From positions 372,001 through 436,000 of the forward strand of contig NZ_WJXB01000003.1 in NCBI RefSeq assembly GCF_009664975.1: 64,000 bases of DNA, written 5' to 3'. The stretch comes from Paenibacillus monticola (GTDB taxonomy: Bacteria > Bacillota > Bacilli > Paenibacillales > Paenibacillaceae). The notes under the pieces are model-generated. The model was given only the letters and a program-made list of their open reading frames with translations. It did no database searches and had not been told where the DNA came from. Every line of letters begins with the position of its first letter. The stretch's first letter is position 1. Positions 25,935 through 34,949 of this stretch are shown here, piece after piece. The position numbers and the translations under genes are program-made.

Positions 25935-26951
25935 TTAAACCCCTCCTTCGTACACATGCAGCAGCGTATCTTCCGGTTTAGGGAACGGTGCATTGTCAGC
26001 GTATTCGATAGCCTCTTTCAGCTCCAGATTGCACTCGGCAATCATGTCGCGTTCCTGCTCGTCACTCCATAATCCCAGCGCGATCAAGTAATTGCGGAAT
26101 CCAGCCACACCGTCCTTCTTCCAGTTCTCGTCAACTTCTTCTTGGGTCCGGTAAGCCAGATCATTATCAGAGGTAGAGTGTGGAGAAAGACGGTACATCA
26201 TGGCTTCAACCAGCGTAGGGCCTTCACCTGCGATGGCTCGTTCCCGTGCTTCTTTCACTACACGGTACACCTCTAGCGGATCATTGCCGTCTACACGCAC
26301 ACCTGGAAATCCATAGCCCAGTGCACGGTCGCTGATCTTGCCACCAAGCTGTTTATGAGCAGGTATCGAAATGGCATATTGATTATTCTCACAAAAAATA
26401 ATAACGGGGAGCTTATTTACTCCGGCAAAATTACACGCTTCATGAAAATCCCCCTGATTGCTGGAGCCTTCGCCGAAGGTGACAAAGGAGACAAATTTCT
26501 TCTTCTGCATTTTGGCCGCCAGCGCAAAACCAACCGCATGCGGCACCTGCGTAGTTACTGGGCTTGAGCCCGTCACGATACGTAGTCGCTTACTTCCAAA
26601 GTGGCCTGGCATCTGTCGCCCCCCACTGTTCGGGTCCTCGGCTTTGGCAAAAACAGACAACATTAGTTCTCGTGTGGTCATACCCACTGTAAGCACAAAC
26701 GCATAATCACGATAATAGGGTAAAAAATAATCACTTTGCCGATCCAGCGCAAAGGCTGCTGCTACCTGTCCAGCCTCCTGACCAATACCAGAGACATGGA
26801 AGTTGATCTTGCCAGCACGTTGAAGCAGCAAACTGCGCTCGTCGTATTTACGCGCGAGCAGCATATATCTGTACATATCGATGACCTGGCCGTCGCTGAG
26901 TCCAAGTTGCTTATGTCGGTTAACGGTTTCTACAGTACCTTGAGATTCCAT
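25935..26951 (-). CDS. bkdAA: 2-oxoisovalerate dehydrogenase E1 alpha subunit
   Basis: 338 aa TPP-dependent E1 alpha: FHVSGIGQEAGQVAAAFAL, DYFLPYYRDYAFVLTVGMT, RQMPGHFGSKRL and the TPP motif TFGEGSSNQGDFHEACNFA, then RLSPHSTSDND phosphorylation-loop-like region. ATG at 26951 is 10 nt after AGGAGG. A 124-nt gap separates it from lpdV. Confidence 0.93.
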   Translation of the reverse strand: MESQGTVETVNRHKQLGLSDGQVIDMYRYMLLARKYDERSLLLQRAGKINFHVSGIGQEAGQVAAAFALDRQSDYFLPYYRDYAFVLTVGMTTRELMLSVFAKAEDPNSGGRQMPGHFGSKRLRIVTGSSPVTTQVPHAVGFALAAKMQKKKFVSFVTFGEGSSNQGDFHEACNFAGVNKLPVIIFCENNQYAISIPAHKQLGGKISDRALGYGFPGVRVDGNDPLEVYRVVKEARERAIAGEGPTLVEAMMYRLSPHSTSDNDLAYRTQEEVDENWKKDGVAGFRNYLIALGLWSDEQERDMIAECNLELKEAIEYADNAPFPKPEDTLLHVYEGGV

Positions 26952-26961
26952 ACAAGAGGTA

Positions 26962-26984
26962 CCTCCTAAAATTTTAGTGAAGTT
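26962..26984 (-). repeat. Leader element remnant before bkdAA
   Basis: On the minus strand ACTAAAATTTTAGGAGG matches the Shine-Dalgarno-proximal end of the dispersed leader element (degenerate). Confidence 0.4.
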
Positions 26985-27075
26985 CAACCATACCCTGATC
27001 TTATAACCAGGTACTAAAACTTGGTTTAGGCTTATTATAATCCCTTTGCACCTAAAAAGAAAAGATAAGAAAATT

Positions 27076-28515
27076 CTAGAACCCGATAGCCCGTCCATCT
27101 ACAGCTAGCATCGCTTCTCCTATAATTTCCGAAAGCGTCGGGTGAGCATGGATCGTCTCACCGATCTCCCAAGGTGTTGCATCCAGCACCTGAGCTAATG
27201 CTGCTTCTCCAATCAGATCGGTAACATGCGGTCCAATCATCTGCACACCGAGAATATCACCGCTTGTACGATCGGCGACAACTTTAACAAATCCGTCTTT
27301 CTGACCATATACAATCGCTTTTCCAATCGCTGAGAACGGGAATTTCCCAGTCACAACATCATGGCCAAGCGTCTTCGCTTCCTTCTCCGTATAACCTACA
27401 CTCGCTACTTCAGGCCGTGTGTAGACACAGCGGGGAACAAGATGAGCATGATAAGGATGTTGCTTCTCCCCGGACAAATGATTGACCGCCATAATCCCTT
27501 CATGGCTGGCGACATGTGCCAGTTGGAGTCCACCGATGCAATCACCAATTGCATAAATATGCGGTTCATTAGTCTGCATATTGGAATTCACGGATATAAC
27601 ACCTTTATCATAATGAATGTCTGTGTTCTCCAGTCCAATATTTTCAATATTGGCTACTCTACCTACCGACACAAGCAGTTTCTCAGCGGATAAAGTTTGG
27701 CTCTGCTCCCCTTTGCGGGCTTCAATAGTAATGCGGGCTTCAATAGTAATGCCGGCTTCAGTCACTTTGCAGCTATCCGCATCAACCATTGTCCCCGTCA
27801 ATATCTTGACGCCCCGCTTCTTCAATAATCGCTGCAGCTCACGAGCTACTTCTTCATCCTCTTGCGGCAGCAATTGCCCTGCGACTTCGACCACCGTTAC
27901 CTCTACGCCGAAATCAACCAACATGGAGGCCCATTCTACGCCAATAACTCCGCCACCCACAATAATAATGGAAGACGGCAGTTCTTCCATCTGCAACGCT
28001 TCTTCACTGTATAGAATGAACTTTCCATCCGGTTCCAACCCTGGCAGAATACGCGGACGTGAGCCAGTGGCAATAATAAGATTTCCAGAGACTACCATCT
28101 CCATTTCTCCGTCTTCCAGTTCAACCGCCACAGCTCCGCTGCGCGGGGAGAAGATAGAAGGTCCGATTACGCGCCCCTTGCCCTTTAAGACTTGAATTTT
28201 ATTTTTTCGCATCAAATATTGTACACCTTGATGAAGCTGCTCCACTACGGATTCTTTACGCCGCTGTACCTTCGGGAATACAAGTTGTACGCCTGAAGTT
28301 TCGATGCCATAGCTCTCGCTCTCATTTATTTCAGCATATACCTCTGCACTGCGTAGCAGCGATTTACTTGGAATACAGCCTCGGTGCAGGCAGGTACCCC
28401 CTAGTTTGTCCATTTCAATAACAACAACGGACTTCCCTAGCTGTGCGGCACGAATTGCCGCCACATAACCTCCGGTTCCTCCGCCAAGTATGGCCACGTC
28501 ACATGTAATTGTCAT
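27076..28515 (-). CDS. lpdV: Dihydrolipoyl dehydrogenase (E3)
   Basis: 479 aa flavoprotein disulfide reductase: FAD site AILGGGTGGYVAAIRAAQLG, redox disulfide C42-x4-C47 (GGTCLHRGCIPSKSLL), NAD site VVGGGVIGVEWASMLVD, C-terminal His-Glu (HAHPTLSEIIGEAML). It reoxidises the lipoyl group of E2. An 18-bp perfect tandem duplication (27715-27750) inserts one extra ITIEAR hexapeptide without breaking the frame. GGAGG precedes the ATG. Confidence 0.95.
   Translation of the reverse strand: MTITCDVAILGGGTGGYVAAIRAAQLGKSVVVIEMDKLGGTCLHRGCIPSKSLLRSAEVYAEINESESYGIETSGVQLVFPKVQRRKESVVEQLHQGVQYLMRKNKIQVLKGKGRVIGPSIFSPRSGAVAVELEDGEMEMVVSGNLIIATGSRPRILPGLEPDGKFILYSEEALQMEELPSSIIIVGGGVIGVEWASMLVDFGVEVTVVEVAGQLLPQEDEEVARELQRLLKKRGVKILTGTMVDADSCKVTEAGITIEARITIEARKGEQSQTLSAEKLLVSVGRVANIENIGLENTDIHYDKGVISVNSNMQTNEPHIYAIGDCIGGLQLAHVASHEGIMAVNHLSGEKQHPYHAHLVPRCVYTRPEVASVGYTEKEAKTLGHDVVTGKFPFSAIGKAIVYGQKDGFVKVVADRTSGDILGVQMIGPHVTDLIGEAALAQVLDATPWEIGETIHAHPTLSEIIGEAMLAVDGRAIGF
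27715..27750 (-). repeat. In-frame 18-bp tandem duplication inside lpdV
   Basis: GCGGGCTTCAATAGTAAT occurs twice back to back (27715-27732 and 27733-27750). On the coding strand it duplicates the codons for ITIEAR, in a segment between the NAD-domain strands and VSVGRVANIEN. Confidence 0.9.
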
Positions 28516-28560
28516 GATATATCCTCCAGTCATACACTTAAGTTCTCTTTAACCTAATAT

Positions 28561-28588
28561 ATTGTACTCTCTTTTAATAGGATTACAA
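28561..28588 (-). promoter_or_regulatory. Candidate sigma-A promoter of the lpdV-bkd-lipB operon
   Basis: On the minus strand TTGTAA (28583-28588) and TACAAT (28561-28566) are 16 bp apart, about 45 nt upstream of the lpdV start. No sigma-54 -24/-12 element or bkdR gene was noticed, unlike B. subtilis. Confidence 0.5.
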
Positions 28589-28668
28589 AACCTTTCAAAT
28601 AGACTTTTCTCTGTTGAAGCGTTATCATAATGGGGAATCCAATGGGCTAAGAAGGGTAGGAGACACTT

Positions 28669-28974
28669 ATGAAACTGTTGATATCACGCTTCATTGCCAT
28701 CCTTATTCTTGTCATTCCCGGCTTGCTCGCCATGAAGGGCTTCATTATGATGAAAGACGATATTTTCAACTATATATCCATGCATGGAGATGATAGTGCA
28801 ACCCCTGCTTTTGCTTGGCTTCACTTTGGGGGCGGACTTCTGATCTTTGCAGTTGGAATGACCTTCCTGGGCGGCTGGATTCTAGCCCGCGACCGCAAAC
28901 GTAATTATGTCGGCCCACGTTTCAAGGAGAAACAGCAGGTTAAACAGGCTACACCGCCGGAAGCTGGTTCTTAA
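28669..28974 (+). CDS. yqzF: DUF2627 membrane protein, YqzF-like
   Basis: 101 aa with two transmembrane helices (LLISRFIAILILVIPGLLAMKGF and FGGGLLIFAVGMTFLGGWILA) and a basic soluble tail. Matches DUF2627 (B. subtilis YqzF, also adjacent to the bkd region). Good Shine-Dalgarno GTAGGAG. Function unknown. Confidence 0.85.
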   Translation: MKLLISRFIAILILVIPGLLAMKGFIMMKDDIFNYISMHGDDSATPAFAWLHFGGGLLIFAVGMTFLGGWILARDRKRNYVGPRFKEKQQVKQATPPEAGS

Positions 28975-29000
28975 GCAACTTTTTTCTTACTTCTACTAGT

Positions 29001-29058
29001 AATAGGCGAGAGATCCCTAGTGACGCACCTGCGTGACTATAAGATTTCTCGCCTTATT
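29001..29058. terminator. Bidirectional terminator between yqzF and the ABC exporter
   Basis: AATAGGCGAGA at the left pairs with TCTCGCCTTATT at the right, enclosing an inner GACGCACCTGCGTGAC hairpin. Lies between convergent genes. Confidence 0.65.
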
Positions 29059-29094
29059 TGTTAAAGTAAACGTAGATCTGCATTTCACATTGCC

Positions 29095-30951
29095 TTAAGC
29101 TTCAACCTCAGCGGCCTCTCTACGCTTACCCTGCACCAAATCGCTATAAAGTCCTCCCTGGCGCAGCAGTTCTTCATGATTTCCCTGCTGCAGCAGACGG
29201 CCGCCTTCAAGCACCAGAATCCGGTCAGCGGAGCGGATCGTGTTCAATCTGTGAGCGATCACGAAGCTGGTACGCCCCTTCATTAGTGCCTGCAGCCCTT
29301 CCTGAATCTTTATCTCGGTCACCGTGTCAATGCTACTCGTCGCTTCATCGAGCACCAGCATGGAGGGATTGGCGAGAATAGCCCGCGCAATGGCCAGCAG
29401 TTGCTTCTGCCCCTGGCTAATCCCACTGCCATCTGCCGAGAGCATTCGCTCATAACCATCCGGCATCCGCATAATAAAGGAATGAGCATTCGCTAGAATA
29501 GCTGCCTGTTCAACCTCCTCGTCGGAGGCATCCAATCTGCCATAGCGGATATTATCGCGAATACTTCCCTTGAACAGGAATAAATCCTGCAGGACAAAGG
29601 CCATCTGGCTCCGCAGACTTTCACGCCGGATCGAGGTTAGATCCTTCCCGTCCAGGGTTATGCTGCCTCCATTTGGATCATAGAAGCGGGATAACAGCCC
29701 GATCAGCGTTGTTTTACCTGCACCTGTTGGCCCGACCAAGGCGATCATCTCACCGGGCTTTGCTTCAAAGCTGATATCCTGCAGTGTATTGGCCCCTCCA
29801 TCGTACGAAAAGGATACTCCGGCAAAGCGCACCGCACCTTCCACTTTATCCAGCGAGATCGCTGCGCCCTCATCCTTCGCTTCTGTTTCTTCGTCCAGCA
29901 CTTCAAATACCCGCTCCGCTCCGGCAATCGCCGACAGCAGCGTGTTCCACTGATTTGCCAGATCATTCAGCGGTCGGGTGAACTGGCGTGTATATTCCAC
30001 AAACACTATAATTACTCCGACTGTGATGGACCCGTTGATAGCCAGCAGACCACCAACTCCAGCGACAATGGCAAAGCTTAGATTGTTCAGTCCATTCATC
30101 AGCTTGGGAATGAAGCCGGAGATCGACTGCGCCCAATACCCTGACAGCATGATCCGTGTGTTGCGTTCACGAAAACCATTGATGACCCGTTCTTCCTGTG
30201 AAAAAGCCTTAATAATGCGCTGCCCGGATAACGTTTCCTCAATATAACCATTCAGTTCACCCATGTTACGTTGTCTTTCCTTAAACAGTGGACCGGTTCG
30301 ACGTGTGATCCAGCGCATCCCTATCGCCATCAAAGGCACAACAATAAACGTGAGCAGCGTTAGGAGTGGGCTGAGCCAGAGCATTACCCCTACAGTGCCG
30401 AGCAGCGTCAAGATACTGGAGAATATCTGAATCGCCGAGCTATTAAGCGTAGAACTGACATTTTCAATATCATTAGTCAGCCGGCTCATGATCTCTCCTT
30501 GCTGTCTCTTGTTAAAGAACGAGATTGGCAGCCGGTGTAGATAACTGAATAGATCAGTACGCATCCGGAATATGGTTTCTTGGGCAATTTCGATCATCCA
30601 AATATTTTGCAGCCACGAGGTCAAAGAAAAGAATATATACACAAGGGCTAGACTGAGCAGAAAAATCCCCCAGGACTGTCCACCTGTCCCCTCCAGATAA
30701 ACATCGACCGCTTTGCCGATCATATAAGGGCCAAGCAGTGCTAACGCTGAACTGAGTACAACCATCAGCAAGACCAGACTCAACCTTGCTTTACGCTTGG
30801 CAAGGTATCTCCAGAGCTGCTTCAATGTACCTGCCCAATCCTTTGCTTTTGCTTTCGGTTTGCGGCCCGTCACCGAACCCAGGCTTCTTCCCGCTCCAAG
30901 CTCAATAACGGGCTTAGGATGGCGAAAAGGCTCAACTAATGCTTTGAACAT
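29095..30951 (-). CDS. Heterodimeric ABC exporter subunit B (catalytic Walker B)
   Basis: 618 aa: N-terminal extension, six-TM exporter domain (about 50-340) and nucleotide-binding domain. Walker A GPTGAGKTT, Q-loop LQDLFLF, Walker B MLVLDEATSSID with catalytic Glu, switch His in IAHRLNT. The signature reads ISQGQ instead of LSGGQ. Together with the upstream partner this gives one consensus and one degenerate ATP site, as in BmrCD/TM287-288-type drug or lipid exporters. Its start overlaps the partner stop by 20 nt. Confidence 0.92.
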   Translation of the reverse strand: MFKALVEPFRHPKPVIELGAGRSLGSVTGRKPKAKAKDWAGTLKQLWRYLAKRKARLSLVLLMVVLSSALALLGPYMIGKAVDVYLEGTGGQSWGIFLLSLALVYIFFSLTSWLQNIWMIEIAQETIFRMRTDLFSYLHRLPISFFNKRQQGEIMSRLTNDIENVSSTLNSSAIQIFSSILTLLGTVGVMLWLSPLLTLLTFIVVPLMAIGMRWITRRTGPLFKERQRNMGELNGYIEETLSGQRIIKAFSQEERVINGFRERNTRIMLSGYWAQSISGFIPKLMNGLNNLSFAIVAGVGGLLAINGSITVGVIIVFVEYTRQFTRPLNDLANQWNTLLSAIAGAERVFEVLDEETEAKDEGAAISLDKVEGAVRFAGVSFSYDGGANTLQDISFEAKPGEMIALVGPTGAGKTTLIGLLSRFYDPNGGSITLDGKDLTSIRRESLRSQMAFVLQDLFLFKGSIRDNIRYGRLDASDEEVEQAAILANAHSFIMRMPDGYERMLSADGSGISQGQKQLLAIARAILANPSMLVLDEATSSIDTVTEIKIQEGLQALMKGRTSFVIAHRLNTIRSADRILVLEGGRLLQQGNHEELLRQGGLYSDLVQGKRREAAEVEA

Positions 30952-32677
30952 GCTGCACCATCCCCCCTACCTGCGATTCATTAATTTTCCGGTACAACTG
31001 CGAGCTTGCCAGCAATTCTTCATGCGTCCCGCGACCGATTAACCGCCCTTCATCCAGCAAAAGTATCAGATCCGCCGATGCGGTGGAACTAATCTTCTGT
31101 GTGATTAGGAATGTTGTACAGGATATTTCCTTCAGCGCTGCAAGCAGCAGCCCTTCAGTTACGGCATCGAGTGCACTGGTGCTGTCATCCAGAATCAGAA
31201 TTGCCGGTTTCCTGACAAGAGCCCTGGCAATTGTCAGACGCTGTTTCTGTCCACCGGATAGATTAACTCCACGTTGACCAAGCATAGTATCATAGCCGCC
31301 TGGCAGACTTGTTATCGTGGCATGGATCTGCGCCGCTGCTGCCGCTTGCTCAATTTGTTGCAGAGTGGCATGCTCATTGCCCCAAGCGATGTTCTCGCGC
31401 ACTGATCCGGTGAAGAGCAAAACTTCCTGAGGCACATACCCGATAGCTCCCCGCAGCTTGGAAATCTCCAGCTTGGCGCTCTCTACTCCATCAATCCGGA
31501 TAATACCTTCAGTTTCTTGATACAACCGTGGAATCAGCCCCACAAGCGAGGACTTGCCTGAACCAGTTGCCCCCATAATCGCGATTCTTTCACCCGGCTT
31601 GGCTTCAAAGGATATATCCTCCAGTACCGGAATATTGCTACCAGGATACCGGAAGCTAATGCCTTCAAATTTCACACCGCCCTGTATGGACTGTGAATTC
31701 GTCATTGTATCAGCATTCGCAAGATCCTCTGTCTCTTCATGTGCAGACATCACTTCAACGATACGCTGTGAGGAAGCACGTGCCCGAGAAAAGGTAACCA
31801 CAATCCAGGATAAAGCTGACAACGCCCCAATCGTCCGCAAGGAATAATTAATAACAGCGACAGTCTGTCCTAACGTGGCATCACCTGTTGAAATCTCGAT
31901 TCTGCCGAACCACAATACCGCCAATATCCCCGCATTTACAATTAGCAGAATAAAAGGCATCGTGGTTTCTGTTAAGCGCAGTGCAGACACCGTTACCTTC
32001 ATTAGATCCCCACTGAATGCTGCAAAGCGGCCAATCTCGTGGTTCATACGTACAAAGACGCGTATCAAACGGATACCGGTGAGATTCTCCTGAATTACGC
32101 CGTTAACCCCATCCAGCCTGATTTGTACCTTGCGGAACAAGGACGATGCTTTCTTCATGACCACATACAGAAAAATAGTTAATACAGGTAAGGTCAGCGT
32201 TAGCACCAATCCCAGCTTTACGTGCACAACCAACGCCATAATGACACTTCCTACAACAACCAGCGGCACCCGCGTCATAAACCGCAGACTCATAAATATA
32301 GTATCCTGCAGCTGCGACACATCGCCGGTTAACCGCGTGATTAACGATGAAGCTGCAAAGCGGTTAAAGACTTCATAGGAGAACGACTGCACCTTTTCGT
32401 AAAGCTTGTCCCTTAGATCAAAAGCGAAACCTTGGCTGGCATGAGACGCAAAAAAAGAGCTGAGCACCCCAGCAATGAAAGCAACAACCGCGCTTCCTAC
32501 CAGGACACCACCCCATAGCCATACCACTGAGGATTTTTGCTCTCTGATGCCTTGGTCAATTATTTTGGAAATCAATAAGGGCTGGGACAGCTCAACAGCA
32601 AGCTCAATCAGCATCATCACTAGAGCTGCGATAGCGGCAACCCTGTATTTTTTGAGAAAAGAAAAAATAAAGACCAT
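30932..32677 (-). CDS. Heterodimeric ABC exporter subunit A (degenerate ATP site)
   Basis: 581 aa: six-TM exporter domain followed by an NBD with Walker A GATGSGKSS, Q-loop VPQEVLL and a canonical LSGGQKQR signature. The Walker B is ILILDDSTSALD, with Asp replacing the catalytic Glu, and the switch residue is Gln (LITQKIS). This is the expected complement of the partner subunit. ATG at 32677 is 7 nt past GGAGG; the ATG at 32683 is too close to it. The substrate cannot be told from sequence. Confidence 0.92.
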   Translation of the reverse strand: MVFIFSFLKKYRVAAIAALVMMLIELAVELSQPLLISKIIDQGIREQKSSVVWLWGGVLVGSAVVAFIAGVLSSFFASHASQGFAFDLRDKLYEKVQSFSYEVFNRFAASSLITRLTGDVSQLQDTIFMSLRFMTRVPLVVVGSVIMALVVHVKLGLVLTLTLPVLTIFLYVVMKKASSLFRKVQIRLDGVNGVIQENLTGIRLIRVFVRMNHEIGRFAAFSGDLMKVTVSALRLTETTMPFILLIVNAGILAVLWFGRIEISTGDATLGQTVAVINYSLRTIGALSALSWIVVTFSRARASSQRIVEVMSAHEETEDLANADTMTNSQSIQGGVKFEGISFRYPGSNIPVLEDISFEAKPGERIAIMGATGSGKSSLVGLIPRLYQETEGIIRIDGVESAKLEISKLRGAIGYVPQEVLLFTGSVRENIAWGNEHATLQQIEQAAAAAQIHATITSLPGGYDTMLGQRGVNLSGGQKQRLTIARALVRKPAILILDDSTSALDAVTEGLLLAALKEISCTTFLITQKISSTASADLILLLDEGRLIGRGTHEELLASSQLYRKINESQVGGMVQHVQSIS

Positions 32678-32779
32678 TACCATTCCTCCATCAGACGGCC
32701 GCTTTCCGAAGATGTATATCTATTAGAAGGCATCCTATATTTTCAGGTTCCAATCGTATATTATATTTACCGGCGTTTT

Positions 32780-32989
32780 CTACTCGTACAGCGCTTCCCG
32801 TAAACGGGTGGACATTGTAGAAGCTTTACCCGCTTTCAAAATCACCTGACGCATAGCCTTATTACTGCGATTTTTCTCGGCAAGATCCAAGAGCATCTCT
32901 TCCAGCAAGACTTGTGCCTCTGCGGATATCCCGCCTTGTTCCTGAAGGACGGCTAGCCGTTCCTTATATTCAATCAACTTTTCTGGCAT
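32780..32989 (-). CDS. Small helical hypothetical protein
   Basis: 69 aa beginning MPEKLIEYKERLAVLQEQGG and rich in Leu, Glu and Lys heptad-like spacing, so probably helical or coiled coil. ATG at 32989 follows AAGGGAAG; upstream in-frame residues look non-coding. No family recognised. It lies 100 nt upstream of the ABC exporter start and could be cotranscribed. Confidence 0.55.
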   Translation of the reverse strand: MPEKLIEYKERLAVLQEQGGISAEAQVLLEEMLLDLAEKNRSNKAMRQVILKAGKASTMSTRLREALYE

Positions 32990-33183
32990 GTACAATACTT
33001 CCCTTCTACCCATTTTCCAATAATTATAACACAACACTTTTAGAATCAACTTTATAGAGGCAAGGTATTCATGTCCTTCATTCCTACGATTTTCACTGGT
33101 AACACAGGCTAGGAATATGATACTGTAATAAAGTCGCATTTCCGGAGATTAATTACTGGTTATTTAAGAAGGGATAGATGGTC

Positions 33184-33753
33184 GTGGCACAATTGTTTTT
33201 CAAGTACGGGGCAATGAACAGCGGTAAATCTATTGAAATATTAAAGGTTGCACATAATTATGAAGAACAGGGGAAGTCTGTGCTCATCTTCACACCATCC
33301 ATCGATGATCGGGATGAAGTGGGTTATGTATCTTCCCGAATTGGACTGCGCAAAGAAGCTATACCCATCGATGAACATACAGATATCTATGGGATCGTCA
33401 GCAATAACCCACGGAAGCCGCACTGCGTACTCATTGATGAATGCCAGTTTATGACCAAGGACGGAATTCTCCAGCTTGTGCGCATTGTGGATGAGCTTAA
33501 CATTCCTGTTATGGCCTTCGGACTCAAAAATGATTTCCAGAACAATCTATTCGAAGGCAGCAAATATATGCTGATCTACGCTGATAAAATCGAGGAAATG
33601 AAGACCATTTGCTGGTTCTGCGAGCGTAAAGCAACCATGGCCCTGCGTGTAGAAAACGGCAAACCCGTTTACAGCGGCAAACAAATCCAAATCGGTGGAA
33701 ATGAAGCCTACTATCCGGTCTGCCGAAAATGTCATAAGAATCCTCCGTTATAA
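33184..33753 (+). CDS. tdk: Thymidine kinase (type II, E. coli-like)
   Basis: About 189 aa. P-loop in [16 protein letters not shown] motif in [10 protein letters not shown], lasso region and two zinc Cys pairs (CWFC, CRKC). It phosphorylates thymidine and deoxyuridine. GTG at 33184 gives the usual [15 protein letters not shown] start; ATG at 33178 is 6 nt upstream and nearer to the AAGGGA site. More like the proteobacterial-type Tdk ([16 protein letters not shown]) than the B. subtilis enzyme. Confidence 0.92.
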   Translation: MAQLFFKYGAMNSGKSIEILKVAHNYEEQGKSVLIFTPSIDDRDEVGYVSSRIGLRKEAIPIDEHTDIYGIVSNNPRKPHCVLIDECQFMTKDGILQLVRIVDELNIPVMAFGLKNDFQNNLFEGSKYMLIYADKIEEMKTICWFCERKATMALRVENGKPVYSGKQIQIGGNEAYYPVCRKCHKNPPL

Positions 33754-33835
33754 CAGTAGTGAAACAAAGGTGTTCCAAAAGCCATAACTTATGTTGTTGT
33801 GAACGGACGCTCCGCGAACGGAACGTTGCTCCAAT

Positions 33836-33890
33836 CGCTGTTGTCTCCAGATGTATTGAATTACACTTAGCAGTGTACATCCGGAGACAA
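33836..33890. repeat. Dispersed hairpin repeat, copy B
   Basis: Starts CGCTGTTGTCTCC and ends ATCCGGAGACAA like the copy at 1246-1303. The arms TTGTCTCCAGATGTA and TACATCCGGAGACAA pair over 15 bp with one mismatch at the same position as copy A. Inner arm bases differ between copies, but pairing is kept. The flanks (33800-33955) are rich in GAACG/CCGC segments. The surrounding 33754-33970 contains no recognisable gene. Confidence 0.7.
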
Positions 33891-33971
33891 AGGCGAACGC
33901 TGCCGCTTTTCCGCAATCATTCCGTCCTCTCCGCTAGGTTCAGCGGAAACTACTCCTAAAAGATCGAGAAC

Positions 33972-34013
33972 AAAACTAGCCAGTCTCCAATAATCCGGAG
34001 CTGGCTAGTTTTT
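33972..34013 (+). terminator. Rho-independent terminator
   Basis: AAAACTAGCCAG (33972-33983) pairs with CTGGCTAGTTTT (34001-34012), followed by T and ACTTTT. It is suitable for tdk on the plus strand and, in reverse (GTTTTG), for the 34056 gene. Confidence 0.75.
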
Positions 34014-34055
34014 ACTTTTACAGCTTTGAAGTGCAAAATGCTCAACCGTTCAATA

Positions 34056-34298
34056 TTAGCGGATAAACGGCAATGCTCGGTGCTCATCTTCCTTACAGAC
34101 GTAGAGACAGTGCTGTTGCTGAAGCTTGCCTCCAGTAAATGCACGATGTGTAGTACCACGTGTGCCACCTTCAATTTTGGAACGATGTCGAATGCCTGCC
34201 GCAAGCAGATTCCCTTTCACTTTAAAAAACTGTGCTTGATCAAACGTAGTGTAGATCAGTGTTCTTTCTCTAGGAATAAAGAAATGTAGTATATTCAT
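34056..34298 (-). CDS. DUF2007-like small protein
   Basis: 80 aa; the core LIYTTFDQAQFFKVKGNLLAAGI resembles DUF2007-type putative signal-transducing proteins (xxYTTxDxxExxxIKGLLEAxGI). Its start ATG overlaps the stop of the upstream DinB gene by 4 nt (ATGA), strong evidence of a real, coupled gene. Function unknown. Confidence 0.65.
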   Translation of the reverse strand: MNILHFFIPRERTLIYTTFDQAQFFKVKGNLLAAGIRHRSKIEGGTRGTTHRAFTGGKLQQQHCLYVCKEDEHRALPFIR

Positions 34299-34813
34299 TT
34301 TAAATACCGCTCGTTAATCACTTCCCAATGATGTAACTCATGCCCAATCAATATGCAGGCCTGCGCCCTTGCTGAGATTGAAGCATTATTGGCGATCCCC
34401 ACTCTTTTCCAGGCATCCTCCGGCACAGTTGCGAGCAATGCCAGCGTTGACTCCCGCACTACCTTGTACTGATACAGCAGCTCATTTAAGGAAAATCTCT
34501 CGAATTGACCTGACTTCACATAATCATTCTCTTCATATCCTGCCAACGGCGTTACATCACCTCTAGAGATACGCAGCAAACGATAAGACATAATGCGGTC
34601 ACTATCGATCAGATGGCCAATCATTTGTTTGATGCTCCACTTCTCCGGTGCGTAACGATAATTCCCCTCAACTTCACTCAACCCACCCAGAAAGACGAAC
34701 ATATCATCCGATTGTTTTCTCAAAACATCATACAGTTCTCCTTCAGCAGGTACCAAAGAAATATAATGGGCATAAAAATCTCCGTATTCACTTCGTTCTG
34801 GACGTTGGATCAT
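34295..34813 (-). CDS. DinB superfamily protein
   Basis: 172 aa four-helix DinB-fold protein. Putative metal-binding His residues are in KQMIGHLIDSDRIMSYRL and LIGHELHHWEVI. DinB-fold proteins include thiol transferases and damage-inducible proteins; substrate unknown. Coupled to the DUF2007-like gene downstream. GAGGGG precedes the start. Confidence 0.88.
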   Translation of the reverse strand: MIQRPERSEYGDFYAHYISLVPAEGELYDVLRKQSDDMFVFLGGLSEVEGNYRYAPEKWSIKQMIGHLIDSDRIMSYRLLRISRGDVTPLAGYEENDYVKSGQFERFSLNELLYQYKVVRESTLALLATVPEDAWKRVGIANNASISARAQACILIGHELHHWEVINERYLK

Positions 34814-34873
34814 GATAGAACCCCTCTCATTTACAATATTTTATAAATAAATGGCGATAAGTGTAATTTCCCG

Positions 34874-34902
34874 TTGTTGTATTCTAGTACATTATGTATA
34901 AT
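34874..34902 (+). promoter_or_regulatory. Sigma-A promoter of the agr-like locus
   Basis: TTGTTG (34874-34879), a 17-bp spacer and TATAAT (34897-34902), ending 47 nt before the first start codon of the operon. Confidence 0.75.
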
Positions 34903-34949
34903 AATTGCAAGATTGGGGATTTGGCATTCTGATCAGTGGGAGTGTACGC

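Noticed and set aside
27617..28195. 192-codon plus-strand open frame rich in Ser/Thr
   Set aside because: Antisense to lpdV, whose flavoprotein motifs are complete; no independent support.
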